From: Phlegmacium glaucopus
Lineage: Eukaryota > Basidiomycota > Agaricomycetes > Agaricales > Cortinariaceae
Direction of reading: 5' to 3'
DNA: 64,000 nucleotides
Assembly: GCA_015039465.1 (NCBI GenBank)
Contig: MU130541.1
Coordinates: 182,837-246,836 of the forward strand
Shown here: in pieces, positions 1 through 11,489 of the stretch
Layout: the number at the start of each line of letters is the position of its first letter
How positions within the stretch are numbered: the first letter of the stretch is position 1
Notes under the pieces: model-generated
What the model was told of the DNA's origin: nothing
The model's input: only the letters and a program-made list of their open reading frames with translations
The model's database searches: none
Position numbers and translations under genes: made by a program

Positions 1-56
1 TGTGTGGACTATGTATCTAAAAAGATGATGCAATCAATTGACAAGTCTCATTGCAG

Positions 57-1028
57 ATGCAAGCGCTTCACGACGTCGTCCAGGCTGGATACGTACGCTA
101 TATCGGAATGTCTTCCTGCTGGGCGTGGCAATGTATGTGATATATTTGTCAGGGTCGCCGTATCAAGACTGAGGATCTAATTAATGCTCTATCTCTGTCG
201 GTTTCATATAGTCCACGCAATGCAAAGTAAGCTCATCGTGTCTAGTAACATCTCAGAACAATGACGCGTTTTTAGACTACGCGATCAACAATAAACTTAC
301 GCCTTTCATCTCCATGCAAAACCATTACAATTTGGTCTACCGTGAAGAGGAGCGTGAAATGTTCCCGACTCTCAAGGTCTGACACTTGACGCTTTTCATA
401 GAGCACCAGTTAACGGATTTTCCTTTATAGCACTTTGACGTTGGCGCGATCCCATGGTCCCCTCTAGCTCGTGGCCTCCTGACGCGCCCTTTTGGCGCTG
501 ATACTACTCGTGGACAGACTGATCGGTATGGATTGAACGCGCGATCGATCTTGATTGCATTTCTCTAACACTTCTTCAGAACAATCAAAGGCTACAGTAA
601 GAACGAAGGAACGGTAGAAATCGTCAATGTGTAAGCTGGTATCTGTAGCATCCAATGATTTTACGGCTAATACCTTATCCCGTACTAATACATAGAGTTG
701 AGAAGATTGCCAAAGCTAAAGGTGTTAGCATGGCCCAACTTTCGCTCGCATGGATTATGAGCCGGGATGGTATGGTCGTTTTACTACTGCCATTCCCTGA
801 CTTTTCGTTGACGATATATCTAGGTGTATCGGCGCCCATTGTCGGAACGACTTCTCTTGAAAATTTATACGATCTACTGGGTAGGCTATTTCAGTGCTCC
901 TTTGTAACATTTCTAATCTTGACCACCATCCTTTCTCAATAGGTGCTGTCAATATCAAGCTCACGGAGGAGGAGAAAAATGAGCTCGAAGCGCCCTACCA
1001 AGCACAGGCAGCCTTTGGACATGCATAA
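57..1028 (+). CDS. Aldo/keto reductase, copy 1 (5' end outside window)
   Basis: This is the 3' part of an NAD(P)H-dependent aldo/keto reductase. The window opens inside an intron, and the first visible exon begins at 57 after a TTGCAG acceptor. The exons match those of the complete copies at 2714 and 16433, including a 15-base micro-exon that encodes part of FHAMQ. Visible family features are the RYIGMSS strand, the GAIPWSPLARGLL segment and the SAPIVGTTS segment near the C-terminus that contacts the cofactor in this family. The stop codon is at 1026-1028 after FGHA. I saw no frameshift in the visible part. The catalytic Asp, Tyr, Lys and His residues lie upstream of the window. It may be a complete gene. 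Confidence 0.8.
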
Positions 1029-1330
1029 CGGGACTGAGATTATAAAGGATGAGGTGTAAACAACTTGGAGAAATTGATGATGATATTATTAGGCTTGAGA
1101 GTTTCTCGAAATCTGTGTTTATAACGATGTATTTTTAACTGCGTATCCACGAAAAAATATCACAATCTTAAATCCAATAACTTATATTTAAACGAGCCTG
1201 TCAGCCACAACCAACTTCAAGTGTCACATACTGTTGCAAATTAATGAGTACCATTTGATCCTTGAACACTTAAAATATAAGGAAAGAAACCTATTTACAT
1301 AACCACTGGTGCCTCCTACATGTTTGTAAC
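1029..1330. other. AKR copy 1 3' flank
   Basis: No gene is seen. The stretch matches the 3' flanks of the other two AKR copies, near 4600-4800 and 18280-18700, down to the shared ACTGTTGCAAATTA string. The duplication unit therefore includes the 3' untranslated region. Confidence 0.6.
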
Positions 1331-1503
1331 TTACATACTTATCATAGTCATTGAATACCGGGGATGATCGTGGAACATCTCCTTGGTGTGGACGAAAAAA
1401 AGGAGAAGGTAACATTGCCCGTAATGATGAATAACTGAATGTCTTTCATGCAGGTGATAATCCCTATTGTCCCGCCGGGACCGGGGAGACAGCTTTAAGC
1501 CGG
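1331..1503 (+). pseudogene. Remnant of the trefoil-like gene (paralogue of 15278-15925)
   Basis: The stretch matches the last two exons of the intact gene, around 15710-15900. It has the same acceptor region, the same GAACATCTCCTTGGTGTGGA string, the same intron position and the CCCTATTGTCCCG string. Bases are inserted in the exon corresponding to 15719-15785. The 5' exons are not recognisable, and a transposable element follows directly. The continuation of the homology lies beyond that element, from 2278 onward. This was the upstream neighbour of AKR copy 2, as 15278 is of copy 3. Confidence 0.7.
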
Positions 1504-2277
1504 CTTGAAGGAGGACCCTGGGCAATAGGCCAAGAGGCAGGGTCCCAGATTTCAACTTTTTGTCCGGACAGGGCGTCGCGATTCAGTGCGATTCTTGTCC
1601 GGATTGCACCTAGGATCCCAAGATTTTCCAAAAAAATGTCTGGATTGTTGACCTAGCTATTTTTTGGCCCAAATTTTGTCCGGACTGGTAGATCAAGCCT
1701 CTGTACTGCTCTTGCCCGCGGCCTGCCTCAAAAAGTACAATTCTGGCTTGGAATAAGCATATCCTATCATTTACGAGTAAACAAAACTATTTTCATATTC
1801 AAGATTTCCACCCTGCTTTCAAAACAATTTAATAGCAGCATGAAAAGTACAGGCGCTTCATCCATAATAAGAGAGCAGTTGACTGAAAGGAGCTAAAGGA
1901 GTTTCTGGTCAGGAATGCCTAACTGAGAGATGCGAATCTTTGTTTTACAAAAATTATCATGATTATTTTACTAAGTCCAGAATAACATACAGCAAAGAAA
2001 AAAGTGATCAGAGAGGGAGTTGAACCGGCAGATATTGAGTCATTCGTACGCTCAACAGACTACACCATACTATAGCATATTAGTACCCTAAAATTTGTCC
2101 GGATGGGCAACTAGCCTATCACAATTTCCCCAAACTTGTCTGGATTCTGGCACTGGCTGCCCAAAAAATTTCGGCAAATCTTGTCCGGATTGACTCTAGC
2201 CGTCCGTCAAAAAAGCTCGAATCCTGTCTGGATTCGGACCCTGCCTCTTGGCCTATTGCCCAGGGTCCTCTTGAAGG
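1504..2277. mobile_element. Non-autonomous DNA transposon (hAT-like MITE) with 8-bp target duplication
   Basis: The 758-bp element spans 1512-2269. Its ends, 1512-1545 and 2236-2269, are perfect 34-bp inverted repeats beginning AGGACCCTGGGCAATAGGCC. The 8-base direct repeat CTTGAAGG flanks it at 1504-1511 and 2270-2277. An 8-bp target duplication is the rule for hAT elements, although the terminal bases do not match the classic hAT CAGGG start. Several copies of TTGTCCGGA or TTGTCTGGA lie just inside both ends, as expected for transposase-binding subterminal repeats. No transposase is encoded, so it would need an enzyme in trans. It sits inside the trefoil-gene remnant. Confidence 0.85.
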
Positions 2278-2653
2278 TTGCAGGAGAATTGGGTTCAGAT
2301 TCAGCGAATATCTGGCTAGACCCTTACGCCGCAGCTCCGACTCAGGAACGACTTTAGCCGAGGGTAACTGCCGTCGGCAAATTGGAGCCGAGCTGGTATC
2401 GGCTCAAAGCGAGTTGATTGCCGACTCGAGCCAAAATCCTTACTTGTCTTTTTGCCTCCGACTTTAATGTCCTAACCCTCGCCTGATCTAGCCTTATAAG
2501 TCACCGCCCTCACAATTTGGTCAAATAGGGGATAGCTTGTAAAGTAGAAGAAGCGGCTAGGTGGAAGGAGGTCTCAGATTTAATAATATCATTTATGCCG
2601 GGGCAGAACATTATCCCACACCGGCGGTTACTCGAGTCCAGACCTTTCTCGTG
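2278..2653. other. Intergenic stretch shared with 15926-16360
   Basis: No gene is seen. The stretch aligns with the region between the intact trefoil-like gene and AKR copy 3, sharing the GACTTTAGCCGAG and TTTGCCTCC-type strings. It forms the promoter region of AKR copy 2. Confidence 0.55.
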
Positions 2654-2662
2654 TATATATAA
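2654..2662 (+). promoter_or_regulatory. TATA box of AKR copy 2
   Basis: TATATATAA lies 52 bases upstream of the ATG at 2714. The same sequence lies at a similar distance from AKR copy 3. Confidence 0.55.
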
Positions 2663-2713
2663 CCTTCAACCACAACCACCATCTAACCCTGCTGCAACCC
2701 CCTATCGCCACCT

Positions 2714-4593
2714 ATGTCGGAAAACAAGAAAATGTCATACGGTACGCCCAATTCCATTATTCATTACTTATATTGAATCTAAATCAACCCTCCTGTGCTT
2801 TCAGTTCGTCTTGGTAATTCGGGATTAAAAGTCTCTCAGATCATCCTTGGATGTATGTCCTATGGTTCTCCCGATTGGCAGCAATGGGTCTTGCCAGAGG
2901 AGGAGTCGATTAAGCATATCAAGGCAGCGTAAGAATCTTGATATCGTGTTTAGTTTCGTTAATGAAACTTTGTTTTTTCTCTCTCCCCCCTAAACAAGTT
3001 ACGACGCAGGAATCAATACTTTCGATACCGCCAATGTTCGTATAACCTCTTTATTCTTTCTGGATCGGATCTACTTACATTGGGCTGGTATGGCTGTGGT
3101 TAGGTCTATTCTAATGGGCGTTCAGAAATTATCCTCGGAAAGGCGATCAAACAGCACAACCTCCCACGCGACGAGATCGTGGTTCTGACTAAGGTACATG
3201 CTCGTTCGCTTGTTAGGCCTTCAATCCTGACCAGGTTGATATAGGTTTATTTCACGGTGGGACGAACAATCAACACAACTCTTCTGTCAGTAGATGCTGC
3301 CGATAAAGAAGGTTATGTCAATCAGCATGGATTGAGTCGCAAGGTCTGAAATCTGCCTGCTCACAAAAATGATGTTCAATATTTCTCATCTCTATTACTA
3401 CAGCATATATTCGAATCCGTTAAACATAGTTTGGAGCGTCTTCAGCTCGATTATGTCGATGTTCTTCAATGTACGTCCATCGATCTGAGTCCTGTGAAGC
3501 TGATTTTGAGTATTTGTAGGTCATCGTTTCGATAAAGATACTCCAATCGCTGAGACTGTGCGTAGACTATGTGTCTCAAACGATGATGCAAATAATTGAC
3601 AGGTATAATTGCAGATGCAAGCGCTTCACGACGTCGTTCAAGCTGGCTACGTCCGCTATATAGGAATGTCTTCTTGCTGGGCATGGCAATGTATGTGATC
3701 TTCTGTCAAGGTCGCCGTGTCCAGATTTATTGAATGTTCTATCGCTGTATTCTTGGAACTTGTTTAATACAGTCCACGCAATGCAAAGTAAGCTCATCGT
3801 GTCTTGTAACATCCTCAGGACAATGACGCGTTTTTAGACTACGCGATTAACAATAAACTTACGCCGTTCATCTCCATGCAAAACCATTACAACTTGGTCT
3901 ACCGTGAAGAGGAGCGCGAAATGTTCCCGACTCTCAAGGTCTGACACTTGACCTTTTTTCTATAGGGCACCAGTTAACACATTTTCCTTGTTAGCACTTT
4001 GACGTTGGCGCTATCCCATGGTCTCCTCTAGCTCGTGGCCTTCTGACGCGCCCTATTGGCGCTGATACTATTCGTGGACAGACTGATCGGTATGGATTGA
4101 ATGTGCGATCTATGTTGATTGCATTTCTCTAAAACTTCTTCAGAATGATCAAAGGCTACAGTAAGAACGAAGGAACGGTAGAAATTGTCAATGTGTAAGC
4201 CGGTATCTGTGACCTCCAATGATTTTACGGCTGATACCTTGACTCGTAATATAAATAGAGTTGAGAAGATTGCCAAAGCTAAAGGCGTTAGCATGGCCCA
4301 ACTTTCGCTTGCATGGGTCATGAGTCGAGATGGTATAGTCGTTTTCCTACTGGCATTCTCTGACTTTTTGGTTGACTATAAAATCTTAGGCGTATCGGCG
4401 CCTATTGTTGGAACGACCTCTCTTGAAAATTTATATGATCTACTTGGTGAGTTGTTCAATTCTCCTTTGTAGTACTCCTAATATTGACCGTGGTCCTCTC
4501 TCAACAGGTGCTGTTGATGTTAAGCTTACGGAGGAAGAGAAAAAAGAGCTCGAAGCGCCCTACTTACCACAGGCTGCCATTGGACATGCATAA
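2714..4593 (+). CDS. Aldo/keto reductase, copy 2 (complete)
   Basis: This cytosolic NAD(P)H-dependent oxidoreductase should reduce aldehydes or ketones; the substrate is unknown. The start is MSENKKMSY, with an intron after 28 bases of coding sequence. The next exon opens with RLGNSGLKVSQIILGCMSYG, typical of fungal AKR proteins related to aryl-alcohol dehydrogenases and versiconal hemiacetal acetate reductases. The catalytic tetrad is visible: Asp and Tyr in NTFDTANVYS, Lys in VLTKV and His in LQCHRF. A 15-base micro-exon, TCCACGCAATGCAAA, is conserved in all copies. The protein ends AAIGHA followed by a stop at 4591. The gene has about ten introns of 45-65 bases. No disruption was found. 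Confidence 0.88.
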
Positions 4594-5063
4594 CGGGCTG
4601 AGAAACGTTAAGAGGATGGGGTGGTAGATATTGTCACGCTTGAGAATTTCTCTATTTAAATCCGTGTTTACAACATTGTTTGCCATGTATGTGTAACTGG
4701 ACGCAGATATCATGATCCAATCTAACAAGCTGTCCAGCCAAAAACATTATTAATCAACCTCATGAAGTGAAATCATACTGTTGCAAATTACTGAATACTC
4801 TAGGAAAATTGAACCATGCTCAACTTTACTCGGTCAAACAGTGATGAAACCGGCACCTTGATATAACTTGAAGCCCCTCAAACGGAAATAACATAAGTAG
4901 GCTCTCGAGCAATTTCTGCTTACGTCTCGATTCCTCCTGCCCTGTAAAATCAAGTGTAAAATTGAACATTTCAACATAACCTGGATAAAACCATTCGAAA
5001 CTCTTACTGACTGTAAAATACATCTCGTACCGATTTCCATTTCATGATACTGTGATATGTTAC
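4594..5063. other. Convergent intergenic region
   Basis: The 3' flank of AKR copy 2 comes first and then unique sequence up to the stop codon of the minus-strand gene at 5064. No further gene is supported. Confidence 0.5.
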
Positions 5064-8000
5064 TTAAAAGATCTTCAGCCTTTCCATCCCAGCAATAATT
5101 CCGGCTACCGCCGAGTGCGAGATAGCGCAGCCACCGACAACTGCCACAGACAAGATTTTGTCGGGTCCAAGTTGACCATACGCCGACGCAGCCTGTTCCA
5201 CCAGTTCAAGGACTGTCCCTTGCGTATGGAGGGCTGTGATTTTGTCATCTTTACCCTTCCACTCCTCTTTGGTGGCCTTGAATTCCCCATCATGAACGAT
5301 CTAAACAAGCAACAGTGAAGCGACAAATTAACCGAGACTACGGCACCCTCAACTGACCTGAGCCAATGAAAACGTAATCATTCCCGCCAACACATCGACA
5401 CCGACAGCAGCCTTTATGGCTACCTTGCTACGCTGCAGCACACCGACAATAAGAATATGGAATGCCGTCGTTCCCCAAATGCCAACGCGAACGGGCCAAC
5501 GCGGTGCCTGCCGATCGTAAGGGAAAGTGAATGCACAGAGGATAAGCCTGCCAACGATGCTCAAAACTGATGGCGACACCGGCGATTCTGGCTCGATAGG
5601 CAGTTGGTAGGTCAGTATCTTGTACACCTCGATCAGACCATCGATCGTGTAATAGATCGTAGTGATCCATCCGGCTAGATCTGTATATGGCGCAAGTTCC
5701 GGCGGCGTCAGTTTTCCAGCCACCATGTCATCATATTTGAAGCCTGTAATCTTCTTCGGTTTCTCTCCAGTGACGATCTTCGCGACGATGGTGACTGGCA
5801 CGGCGATGAGAAGACTGATCGCATTGAGCAATGTCAGTTTGCGGCCACCTGCAATTAATTTGAACAATGGCGTAAGAATAGGGACGTTGATCTCTGCCGT
5901 CAAGATCTTGCGAAGGAGGGCTATGATACTAGCACCAACTCCGACGACGGCAAGCGCTACGCCCCTGACAGCATCAAGGATGAGAAGGACTATATCAAAA
6001 GTTATCTCCGTCAAGACATCTTTGACAGAGGTCGACCCTTTGGCCTTCCAAGCTTTGGCGATGGTCTTGTTAATGTCGCCGCAGTCTTTCTCGAATTGAC
6101 CCCATGCTTTTTTCAATTCGTCCCATACTTTGTCGAGGTTAGGATCGTTTTCAGTCCCGACGAGAGAAGCGACCCGCATGTTCTCTGAGAATCCAACCTC
6201 AGCCTCGCGGTTTCAAATGTTAATTCCGCAACGCACCTTTCACTCCGCCGTAATCCAACTGACGCTATTATCAAGGATATTTGTACATCAGTCGATACAC
6301 TCGAGTTGATCATCAATGCTTACCTTTGACCAATTGGCTGGCACGCTGTTCCGTGCATCTTGGACCTTCTTGACATGTTCATCCTGCGTATCCGCTTCTT
6401 TCGATGAAGCCTGAGTATCCTTCACTGTCTGGGACAGTTTTTTTTTTGCCTCCCTTATTGGCGCCTCGATTCTCTCAAAAAAGTGCGTAACGGCCGGGGC
6501 AGCCTGATCGGTGAGGAATTTCTCGCCAAACGTGAGCATGCCGTCGACCATAGATGTTATGCCGTCCATCGTTTCGAGGACATCCCCCCAACGGAAAATA
6601 AACGAGAGCCAATCATAAAGCTTCTTGAATGCGGCGCCGATCTTTTCGAACACGAACTGGATTGCGTTAATGATGCGCTCTGTAGTATCGAGAATGAATT
6701 TCCAAGTCTTTCCGGCGATGGTGACCTTGATAGAGAGGGAATAAAATGAGACAGCGCACATTGTCATGAAAATTGAGATACGTACTACGAAATGCCATGC
6801 GTCCTCCAGTTTCTCCATGATCCAGTGAGTCACGTCGTTAATTTTTTCCCTGATGAAGTTCCAAGCACCCCAGACCCAATCCTTAAACCCATTAATCTCG
6901 CGTTGCATGGTGTATCCATCCTTTTGCTCAGATATCAATCCATGCAGCCTGCTAATGGCTGTTGCGGCCACTTCGAGGTCTGGATTCGAAATTTTCGGAT
7001 CGACTAACGATGTACCATCTGATGTCTTTGCCTCACGAAGCTGAGTGGCTGATATGTTGCCAAGTTTTGATTGAGTCTTGTATGATGGATCGATACGAAG
7101 AGGCTCGTGGAGATGATCGTTGCCTGGTACGTTTTTAACTAGGAACGAGGAGGATGCGATGTCGGAAACAGGAATGACAATGTTCAACCGGCCTCCCGCA
7201 TCGGTCTCCACTTCCACACCATCGGAATCAACCGTAATCGTTTGGCCATTGACGGTTGCGGTACCCCACGATGAGCTAGTGAGCAGCACCTTCTCTTGAG
7301 CCAGAGGCGCACCAGTATCATCCTTCAACTGAGCAAGACAAGTATATGATGGCATTTCGAGGTTCTTGTCGAGGGAAGGGACATGAAATGGAGCCTCTTT
7401 CCAGATTCCGGACGAGTTTGACTGCTCAAGCAGGGAGAAGGATCCATCTTCGTATGACAGTAAAAACCGCTGAGACGATGACTTGTCATCAATAACAGCG
7501 GAAAACTGTATTCCACGTCCTTTTTGGGTAAGCGGGATGGGAGGGATGTCATTGTCAACCAAGGAGGATAGTGTCCTATCTCCTTTCAGGTATCCAAGGA
7601 TGTGTGCGCTGTTTCTAAACAAGATTGAGATACGATCATTGCGTTGGGCAATGAACAAGTTGTCAACTCCGTTGAATAACTCATCCTCGCTTAGAGTCAA
7701 TAGTTTAGACATTCGGTAAATCTTCTTGTGACGATACAGGCTTTTGGATCCAGCCAAAAGAAGCTCCGAGAGGCCATCTTTATCAGCGAAAGAGCCCAAC
7801 GACTTGATGTCTGATCCCGCAAAGAATAAGTTCATATACAGAGCCAGACCTATATAATATCACATACCATGATCCGGAAGCTCAAGGTCAGCTGTTGTAT
7901 GGCCCCCTTGCCTCTCTTCGGTTGCGATGAAAACGAGGGTCTGTTTGCCGCCAACTTTATACAAATAAACGACCCCTTGACCAAAAGGCGAGTTGACGGG

Positions 8001-8662
8001 ACACATGTCGTCAAGAGAGTGTCGATTTGCGTTCTGCGGAAGTGCGAGGTCGTATATCCAAGTGAGCGATTCATTTGGTTTCAAGACTAAAAGTGCGATA
8101 TCATTGTCCTTCCGCGGATTATCATATGAGGCGATGATGTCCGGCAATTTTTTCCCAAAGGGACCCTATGAAAGATGAATCGCGAGTGATCGTTGGATGA
8201 TAACATTGGTAAGCTTTCACTTACAACAAAAAACTTGTTGAACACCAAATCGCCTGGTTGGTTTGTCGCCTTGAGGAGCAATGCTCGAAGATGCTCATCG
8301 GAAAGTTGCCACAAGTCCGCTGGCATAATCGGACCAAGAACATAGGCATCCCCGAAATCTGAATTTTGACGGGCGACGGCAAATGCTACGACAATGCGAC
8401 CGTCGTGTGCTTGTGAAACAGCACAAGCTTGAACTGGAAATTCGGAGAATCCGAGACGAGACCCGAGATTTTGGAGTGTGTTCGCTCCCTTTTCATTGCT
8501 AATGATCAAGTAAAATTTCTTATCATTCCCGATTGAAAAGACAAGGGGGCGACCCTTGTTGTCGATGGCGGTGGAGAAGTGTTGAGCAGTTGGGACTGGA
8601 GTTGCCGCGACTAGGTGAGTGATGAGCTCGGTATCGTAGCAAGACTGAGGAACCACTGGCAT
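5064..8662 (-). CDS. Large uncharacterised fungal protein, 1104 aa: propeller-like N-terminus and amphipathic/hydrophobic C-terminal half
   Basis: I rebuilt six exons: 8662-8225, 8165-7868, 7810-6324, 6264-6237, 6184-5358 and 5300-5064. They sum to 3315 bases, and the introns are 52-59 bases. The first third has repeated short hydrophobic strands suggesting a beta-propeller or lectin-like sheet, for example GRPLVFSIGNDKKFYLIISN. Residues near 530-640 are rich in Trp, Phe and charged residues and look amphipathic helical, including the WVWGAWNFIREKIND and AWHFVVRI segments. The part after residue 750 has several hydrophobic stretches, such as DIVLLILDAVRGVALAVVGV, and the tail contains VAVVGGCAISHSAVAGIIAG. 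No signal peptide is evident. I know of similar unnamed proteins in filamentous fungi but no function. A decayed paralogue lies at 24985-26866. Confidence 0.75.
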
Positions 8663-8894
8663 TGCGAAAGATGAATAGAAATCACTGGATTGACTTGTTG
8701 TGCTTAAATAGCAAGAAAAAGACAGATGAGAGAACGAAGCGATGGCGAGGTGGTGTCGAATCTTATCGATTACCTTGATCCACTTTCCCAGTTTTGTTAT
8801 TGAATGAAGCTTAGAATGAACGCCCATCATGTTGAAAATGGCTATTTGAAAGACGATACATAATCGATTAGGATGCAGGCACGACACCGTGAGG
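8663..8894. other. Promoter region of the 1104-aa gene
   Basis: No gene is seen. The ATG at 8662 was preferred over the in-frame upstream ATG at 8944 because the intervening residues look non-coding. Confidence 0.35.
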
Positions 8895-9880
8895 GATAAA
8901 ACTATCCAGAAACCAAGGTTTCGAACATGTTGGGAGGGAAGCAAGGTTGCTTGCGTATGTTATCAGGTATGCCTGTGACTCGAACCTGGCAGGGACACGA
9001 TTGAAATTGTATCATGCTTGCGCCACATAGGCGTCTTGGTTCTCCAGAATAGGATTAGCGTGTCGAAGTGAACGTAAGACTCAGAGGTTGACATGCGCTG
9101 ATAGTTCAAGTGAAGGAGTAAAAATCCGAGTGGTTCGTAATGATGTGAAGAATGATGTCGGAAATTTGAATGGTATTTTTGTGGTATTTATAGTACCTCC
9201 GGATATCTGGGTGAACTTGCACCGTGAATCTGAGGGACCATCTTCGCAATCCAAGTCCAACCTATATACAAAGTGCGAACGAGCAAATAGGGATGTTTGT
9301 TTCAGGTATTACAGCGGTCTTTCAAGCCTACTTGGCATTCTTTACACTAAGCACAGAAAAATAAAGCTTACTTTATGTATTTTGACTTAATCCGCAGTCA
9401 CTGACCAATTGTTGGTTGGACTTATGAACTTCGGAAGGGAAAAGTCACTGCTGAAGACTCGCAGGCAGTATAATGAAGAAAATGTCTATAAAAGGCACTG
9501 ACTTATCATAGTCCCCTTTCATGCTACAGTTGCGGACAAGCAAAATCATCCAATTTGATATCTCGGCAGTGTGAACTTTTATGGACAATCTGACTTCAGA
9601 TTCGGATTCAGACACCTCGAAAATGCCAAAAGAAAACATGTTTTCGGACAATTTCCACAAGGTTTTGTGCCCCCAAGGTTTTTGGCGAAAAAAATCAATA
9701 GTTTGGTCATGGTGTCGACTGAATTTAGAACTGTTAGTACATACTCTGGGGGTTGAGAATTGCGTCAATGGCCAACATCACCCACCGAGAACCTGTCGAT
9801 GTTGTTTTTTCCTTTTTGACAGCCCATACGGTGGAACCCTGGGTTTCACTTTGAAACGGGGGTTTCTGGATAGTTTTATC
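8895..9880. repeat. Segment bounded by inverted GATAAAACTATCCAGAAACC repeats
   Basis: GATAAAACTATCCAGAAACC begins at 8895, and its reverse complement ends at 9880. The same terminal sequence, slightly diverged, bounds the element at 11490-12210. I could not find a target duplication here, so this may be a decayed element or two separate ends. No gene is supported inside it. Confidence 0.45.
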
Positions 9881-9979
9881 AGATGCGGCTGGATCTTGGG
9901 CCAATCAGTACGCGAAGGAAGCTAGAATGGGTTAGCACTATATCTCGCCATTCACATTGACGCGGGCTTTTTCATTTTC

Positions 9980-10350
9980 TTGAATGGAAGTCTGGAATGA
10001 AGCGGGAAATGCTCCCAAGTATTCGGCGCGTGCTCTAATTGCTAACTCATGGTGGTAAATTGCAAGACAACTGGTAAGGGACTCGGAACGAAGTCATGGC
10101 CTTTACGAACATCCACTGTCAGTTGACCATAAGGTTGACTCTGCATTATGTCTAGTTACCTCTTAGAAGCTACATAGTTTCGTATAGGTTCCGCAGCTAC
10201 CTTGATGACCCCAGACACTTCACACGGCCATAGTGTGATTGTTTTTAAAATGCAAGTTTATTGAATCCTGGATGGTGTGACGTCATCCCAATTTGTACCG
10301 CCCTCTGTGTATATAGGGCTGTCAATTTCTTGCCATCGCCATCCCTTCCT
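9980..10350. repeat. Upstream half of an inverted segmental duplication (partner 27970-28400)
   Basis: This stretch matches the reverse complement of about 27970-28400. Shared strings include GAAATGCTCCCAAGTA, CATGGCCTTTACGAACATCC and TGTACC followed by a TATATAG box. It is the conserved promoter of the two three-repeat trefoil-like genes. Confidence 0.7.
10310..10316 (+). promoter_or_regulatory. TATA box of the 10351 gene
   Basis: TATATAG lies 41 bases before the ATG and is conserved in the inverted paralogue, at 28023-28029 on the minus strand. Confidence 0.5.
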
Positions 10351-10913
10351 ATGACTGACGCGAACGGTCAGATCTTCCCTCCTCCGGGAGTCAAGTTTCG
10401 TCTCCTTAATAAAAGCCACTAACTATGTCATCTACGCACGCCATACCCCTTCTCCACATGTCTACGCTTGTCCCGTAGCTGACAAGTATGACGATCAATA
10501 CTTCACTATTATCCGTGGGACAGGCAACCGCCAAGACCAGTTTCTCTTTCGAAGCGTAGTTACAACCATGGTCCTCTATTCCCGTAACTCGTCACCTTAT
10601 GTCGACCAAGCTGGTGGTGGTGGCGCGTACGATGACAAGTATATGATATCTATCTATTTTCTTGTCTCACGCTGACATTTCCGCTAGTTGGTTCAAGTTA
10701 GATCCCAGCCCTAGCGAACCTACGAAATATTTTCGCCTTCTCACGCCTTGCAATGGGTTGGTGATTTTTTCGAGGTCTAGCCCAGACCCCCCGTTTGGCA
10801 ACTATGGAGGAAGCGGTGTTTATGACGACCAATATTGGAGCTTCCTCATGGATGCAGACGATGCAAATGAACAAATGACCATCAACCAGAGCGAGGTCTC
10901 TACTATTGCCTAA
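10351..10913 (+). pseudogene. Three-repeat (beta-trefoil-like) small protein, frameshifted copy
   Basis: This is a paralogue of the intact minus-strand gene at 27447-27969. The ATG at 10351 is followed by about 22 codons and then an early stop. Relative to the intact copy one extra base sits near 10414-10420 (AGCC against GTC), and the correct frame resumes straight after. The rest would encode three repeats of a pattern with VIYAR, LYSR or VIFSR followed by YDDQY or YDDK, then an aromatic. The intron at 10639-10687 is at the same place as in the paralogue. The C-terminus runs further than in the paralogue because the TGA is lost. A sequencing error would make this a working gene. Confidence 0.7.
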
Positions 10914-11489
10914 GAGACGCTCAGCAATAAATCTGGTAACACGCTATTTAGTTGTTGGAATGCCTGATGCTGATACTAGTACTTTCTCTGCATAGCTACA
11001 TTGGGCCCGATAGTTACCTACCGGCTTTAGCTTTTTTGTTGCAGTCATATCTCTCTATAGTTTCCTTCCTATCTTGCCCTAGTTTCAGTGATATTTTGTG
11101 TATTTTGGCTACTTGTACAACGTCGTTGGATGAAAAAACTTGTTAGTATCGTTGTTATATGCATATAAGTATATGTGACAAGGCTTTGGAAAACGATAAT
11201 TCATGAATGTGATTCTGGAGGTCTATCATTCATCCTGCTCGTCCTAACCCACTGCAGATTATAACTACTTCCACCGAGCCCAGTGGCAGAGTGAAAGAAC
11301 GAAGGTAGCAACGAGATGTATAGCGCCGAAAAACTTAGTTCAATAGGCTCATCACCTCTAGATCTGCTATACAACATAATGACATAACGAGATGTATCGT
11401 CTTAGATCTTGGCAGGAGTCAATAGGAACCTTTTGCCATTTCCAAATTCCAATGAATTCCAATGACTTTTTTTTTGGGTATCGATGTGG
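10914..11489. other. Intergenic region
   Basis: The first 60 bases continue the inverted duplication, with AATAAATCTGGTAA and GAATGCCTGATGCTGATAC shared with about 27360-27420. After that I see no gene. Confidence 0.5.

Noticed and set aside
7850..7867. An 18-base intron in the 1104-aa gene (GTATGT to TATATAG)
   Set aside because: The same donor with a later acceptor gives a 57-base intron that fits the phase and the usual intron size.
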